Position numbers and translations under genes: made by a program. 64,000 nucleotides of DNA. Origin: Planctomycetota bacterium. Lineage in GTDB: Bacteria > Planctomycetota > Planctomycetia > Pirellulales > PNKZ01. The notes beneath the pieces are model-generated. The model saw nothing but the letters and a program-made list of their open reading frames with translations. It did not search any database and was not told the DNA's origin. Shown piece after piece: positions 62,062 through 64,000 of this stretch. Each line of letters starts with the position of its first letter. Within the stretch, counting starts at the first letter, position 1. The stretch is taken from positions 121,446 through 185,445 of the forward strand of contig JAFEBQ010000019.1 of the NCBI GenBank assembly GCA_018242585.1. Direction: 5' to 3'.

Positions 62062-63981
62062 ATGTCGGACAATGACGGCGGGGGCTGGGGCGAGCATGGT
62101 CACTCGCGCTTAGCGGCCGCGCAGGGCACGGCGTCGCTTGCGCCCGAGGTGTCGTCCGATGTGAAGTCAGCTTTCGGCGTCGCGTCTCCCGCCAAGATCG
62201 CGGCGCAATTGACCGCGAGTAGCGGGCTTGCCATGCGCGCCGACTGGCTCGATCCCGAGCAGTTTCATCGCCTGCAAGGCGAAGTGCTACGACTCACGTG
62301 CGAGATGGTCTTTGCCGTCGACCTGGACGGACGGATCACGCTCTGGAACCGCGCTGCCGCCCAAGTGTCGGGCTATGCGGCCGACGAAGCGATCGGGCAG
62401 TTGTACACGTCGTTCTTCGAGCCAGGTCAGCCGAGTATTATTCATCTGGCGTTCGGTTCGGACGGCCAGGGCGAGCCTCCGCAAGCGATCTACCGACTGA
62501 AGCATCGCTCGGACCAGACGCGGCTGGTGCGATTGACGATGTCGGCGCTGCGCGACGCCGACGGCACGCCGTTGGGTTGCGTCGGCTCGGCGGTCGACGT
62601 CACCGACAGCCAGGCGGCCGAGGAAAGCCTGCGCCAGGCGCGCGATTTGCTCCTCAGGACCGAAGCGCTGGCCCACATTGGCACCTGGCAATGGGATCTT
62701 TCGACTCAGATCACCGACGGCTCGCCCGAGTTGTACCGGCTGTTTCAGGTGGCGCCGGGCGAACGAGTGAGCTTCGAGCAGGCCATGCAACTGGTGCATC
62801 CCGACGACCGCGAAAGAATGATCGAGGCCGCTTGGCGTTCGGTCCAGTCGGGAGACGCGCCGCCGTTGACGTTTCGCTTTCTGCTGCCCGACGGCACCGA
62901 ACGCTGGGTCAACAGCGTCGGCAGCGTCGAACGCAACGCGCAAGGCGAGCCGACCCGGCTGATCGGCTTTGTGCAGGACATCACCGAAACGAAGCGGGTC
63001 GAGCAGGCGTTGCGCGCCGCCGAGCAGCGGCTGCGCGAGACACTGGACGGGATGTACATCTTCGTCTGGTTGCTGTCGGCCGATGGTCGGGTGTGCGACG
63101 TCAATGCCGCGCCGCTCGAGGCCGCCGACTTGGCGCGCGGCGACGTGCTGGGCCGGCAGTTCGAGGCGACCGCCTGGTGGCGCCACTGTGCCGTCGAGCG
63201 GCAACGGCTGGGCGAGGCGCTGGGTCGCGCGGCGCGGGGGGAAATGGTCCGGTTCGACATCACCGCCCGCTTGGCCGACGACCGCCAGGTGACGCTGGAC
63301 ATGATGCTCAACCCGCTGCTGGGTGGCTCCCGCGACGAGATGCGGATCGTCTGCTCGGCGGTCGACATCACGGAACGCCTGCGCAATCAGCACGAGGCCC
63401 AGCGGCAGCAACAGGAATTGACCCACGTGTTGCGAGTGGCGTCGCTGGGAGAAATGAGCACCAGCCTGGCGCACGAGTTGAACCAGCCGCTGGCGGCCGT
63501 GGCCAACTATGTGCATGCGCTGGGGATGACGCTCGCGGAAACGCCGGTCGCCGACGATCCGCGCGTGTCGGGCTTGCTGCACAAGATCGAAGAGCAAGCC
63601 ATCCGCGCCGGGGGCATTGTGCAGCGACTGCGGGCCTTGGTCCGCCGAGCGCCGCCGCGGCGAGCGCCGGTCGACGTGACGCGCATGACCAGCGACGTGC
63701 TGGAGCTGTTGTTACCCGACGCGCGGCTGTCGGGCGTGCAGCTCGAAGCCCAATTCGCCCCTGATTTGCCGATGGTGGAAGCCGACGCGATACAAATTCA
63801 GCAGGTGATCGTCAATCTGGTGCGGAACGCGATCGAGGCCTTGGAGGGGCTGCCCCCGGAGCGGAAGCGGATCGACATTCACGTCGCCGCTAGTCGCGCA
63901 GGGTGGGTGACCGTCACCGTGGCCGACCACGGAGCCGGCGTGCCCGAGCCAGACCGCGACCGGGTGTTTCACGCTTTGTAA
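62062..63981 (+). CDS. PAS histidine kinase truncated after the G1 box
   Basis: 639 residues from the ATG at 62062 (CAGGG upstream). Three PAS domains are visible (about 75-190, 205-320 and 325-445), then HisKA with His471 in SLAHELNQPLAAVANY. HATPase begins (N box NLVRNAIEAL, G1 VADHGAGVPEP) but stops at VFHAL-stop, exactly where the F-box and GLGLGL region should follow. The G2 ATP lid is therefore missing, so the protein is probably inactive as a kinase or interrupted by something beyond the window. Either an insertion, a deletion or a frameshift is possible; the final 20 bases of the window cannot decide. Confidence 0.85.
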   Translation: MSDNDGGGWGEHGHSRLAAAQGTASLAPEVSSDVKSAFGVASPAKIAAQLTASSGLAMRADWLDPEQFHRLQGEVLRLTCEMVFAVDLDGRITLWNRAAAQVSGYAADEAIGQLYTSFFEPGQPSIIHLAFGSDGQGEPPQAIYRLKHRSDQTRLVRLTMSALRDADGTPLGCVGSAVDVTDSQAAEESLRQARDLLLRTEALAHIGTWQWDLSTQITDGSPELYRLFQVAPGERVSFEQAMQLVHPDDRERMIEAAWRSVQSGDAPPLTFRFLLPDGTERWVNSVGSVERNAQGEPTRLIGFVQDITETKRVEQALRAAEQRLRETLDGMYIFVWLLSADGRVCDVNAAPLEAADLARGDVLGRQFEATAWWRHCAVERQRLGEALGRAARGEMVRFDITARLADDRQVTLDMMLNPLLGGSRDEMRIVCSAVDITERLRNQHEAQRQQQELTHVLRVASLGEMSTSLAHELNQPLAAVANYVHALGMTLAETPVADDPRVSGLLHKIEEQAIRAGGIVQRLRALVRRAPPRRAPVDVTRMTSDVLELLLPDARLSGVQLEAQFAPDLPMVEADAIQIQQVIVNLVRNAIEALEGLPPERKRIDIHVAASRAGWVTVTVADHGAGVPEPDRDRVFHAL

Positions 63982-64000
63982 TTGATTACCGAGGTGCTCT

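Overview
This is a GC-rich chromosomal window from a member of the Planctomycetota, most likely a Pirellulales-type organism. I infer this from the gene families, not from a marker gene. The window holds two DUF1501 Tat-exported proteins, a DUF1549/DUF1553 protein, a PSCyt1-WD40-PPC protein, an NPCBM-type protein, a PmoA-like (DUF6807) protein, multi-CXXCH cytochromes and many secreted hydrolases. An LpxL-type acyltransferase fits a Gram-negative envelope. I found no rRNA, tRNA, CRISPR array or classical insertion sequence.

Layout. (1) 2-11947: a tightly coupled plus-strand operon. It holds membrane and coiled-coil proteins, an NPCBM protein and three consecutive HtrA-like genes, of which only the first keeps the catalytic triad. 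Two small membrane proteins follow. (2) 12221-19646: minus-strand genes for DeoC, an LpxL-like acyltransferase, a Gfo/Idh/MocA oxidoreductase, a D-2-hydroxyacid dehydrogenase, a DUF1501 protein and a TPR protein that looks AT-richer than its neighbours. (3) 20106-28194: DUF1501, DUF1549/1553 and PSCyt1-WD40-PPC genes. (4) 28375-33956: a small zincin, a PmoA-like protein, an esterase, phosphofructokinase (minus) and a PEP-hydrolase-family TIM barrel. (5) 34088-38717: an ABC ATPase, its permease and a TPR-like partner. (6) 39035-47981: a penta-CXXCH PA14 cytochrome with a propeller partner, a DegT aminotransferase (minus), methylglyoxal synthase and a large hydrolase. (7) 48045-51404 (minus): ECF sigma factor, transmembrane anti-sigma candidate, a very His-rich secreted protein and a helical secreted protein. 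(8) 51767-63981: a FlgM-like protein, a ten-loop EF-hand protein, an ENPP-type phosphodiesterase, a hybrid histidine kinase, a DUF559 nuclease inside paired repeats, GlyA, DinB, a second Gfo/Idh/MocA protein and a PAS histidine kinase that ends early.

The most unusual layer is the repeat content. One class (called R here) consists of two-hairpin arms that always end in GAGGGT or a close variant. The arms usually occur as inverted pairs around a short spacer, like REPINs. In one copy the spacer is instead a complete DUF559 nuclease gene whose stop codon lies inside an arm. R elements also sit in frame ahead of the signal peptides of two secreted proteins. A second class (W families) is made of short repeated 'words' that form inverted repeats just downstream of genes, often nested concentrically, and these supply the stop codons of several genes. 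The two candidates most worth following are the R/DUF559 association and the ECF/His-rich locus.
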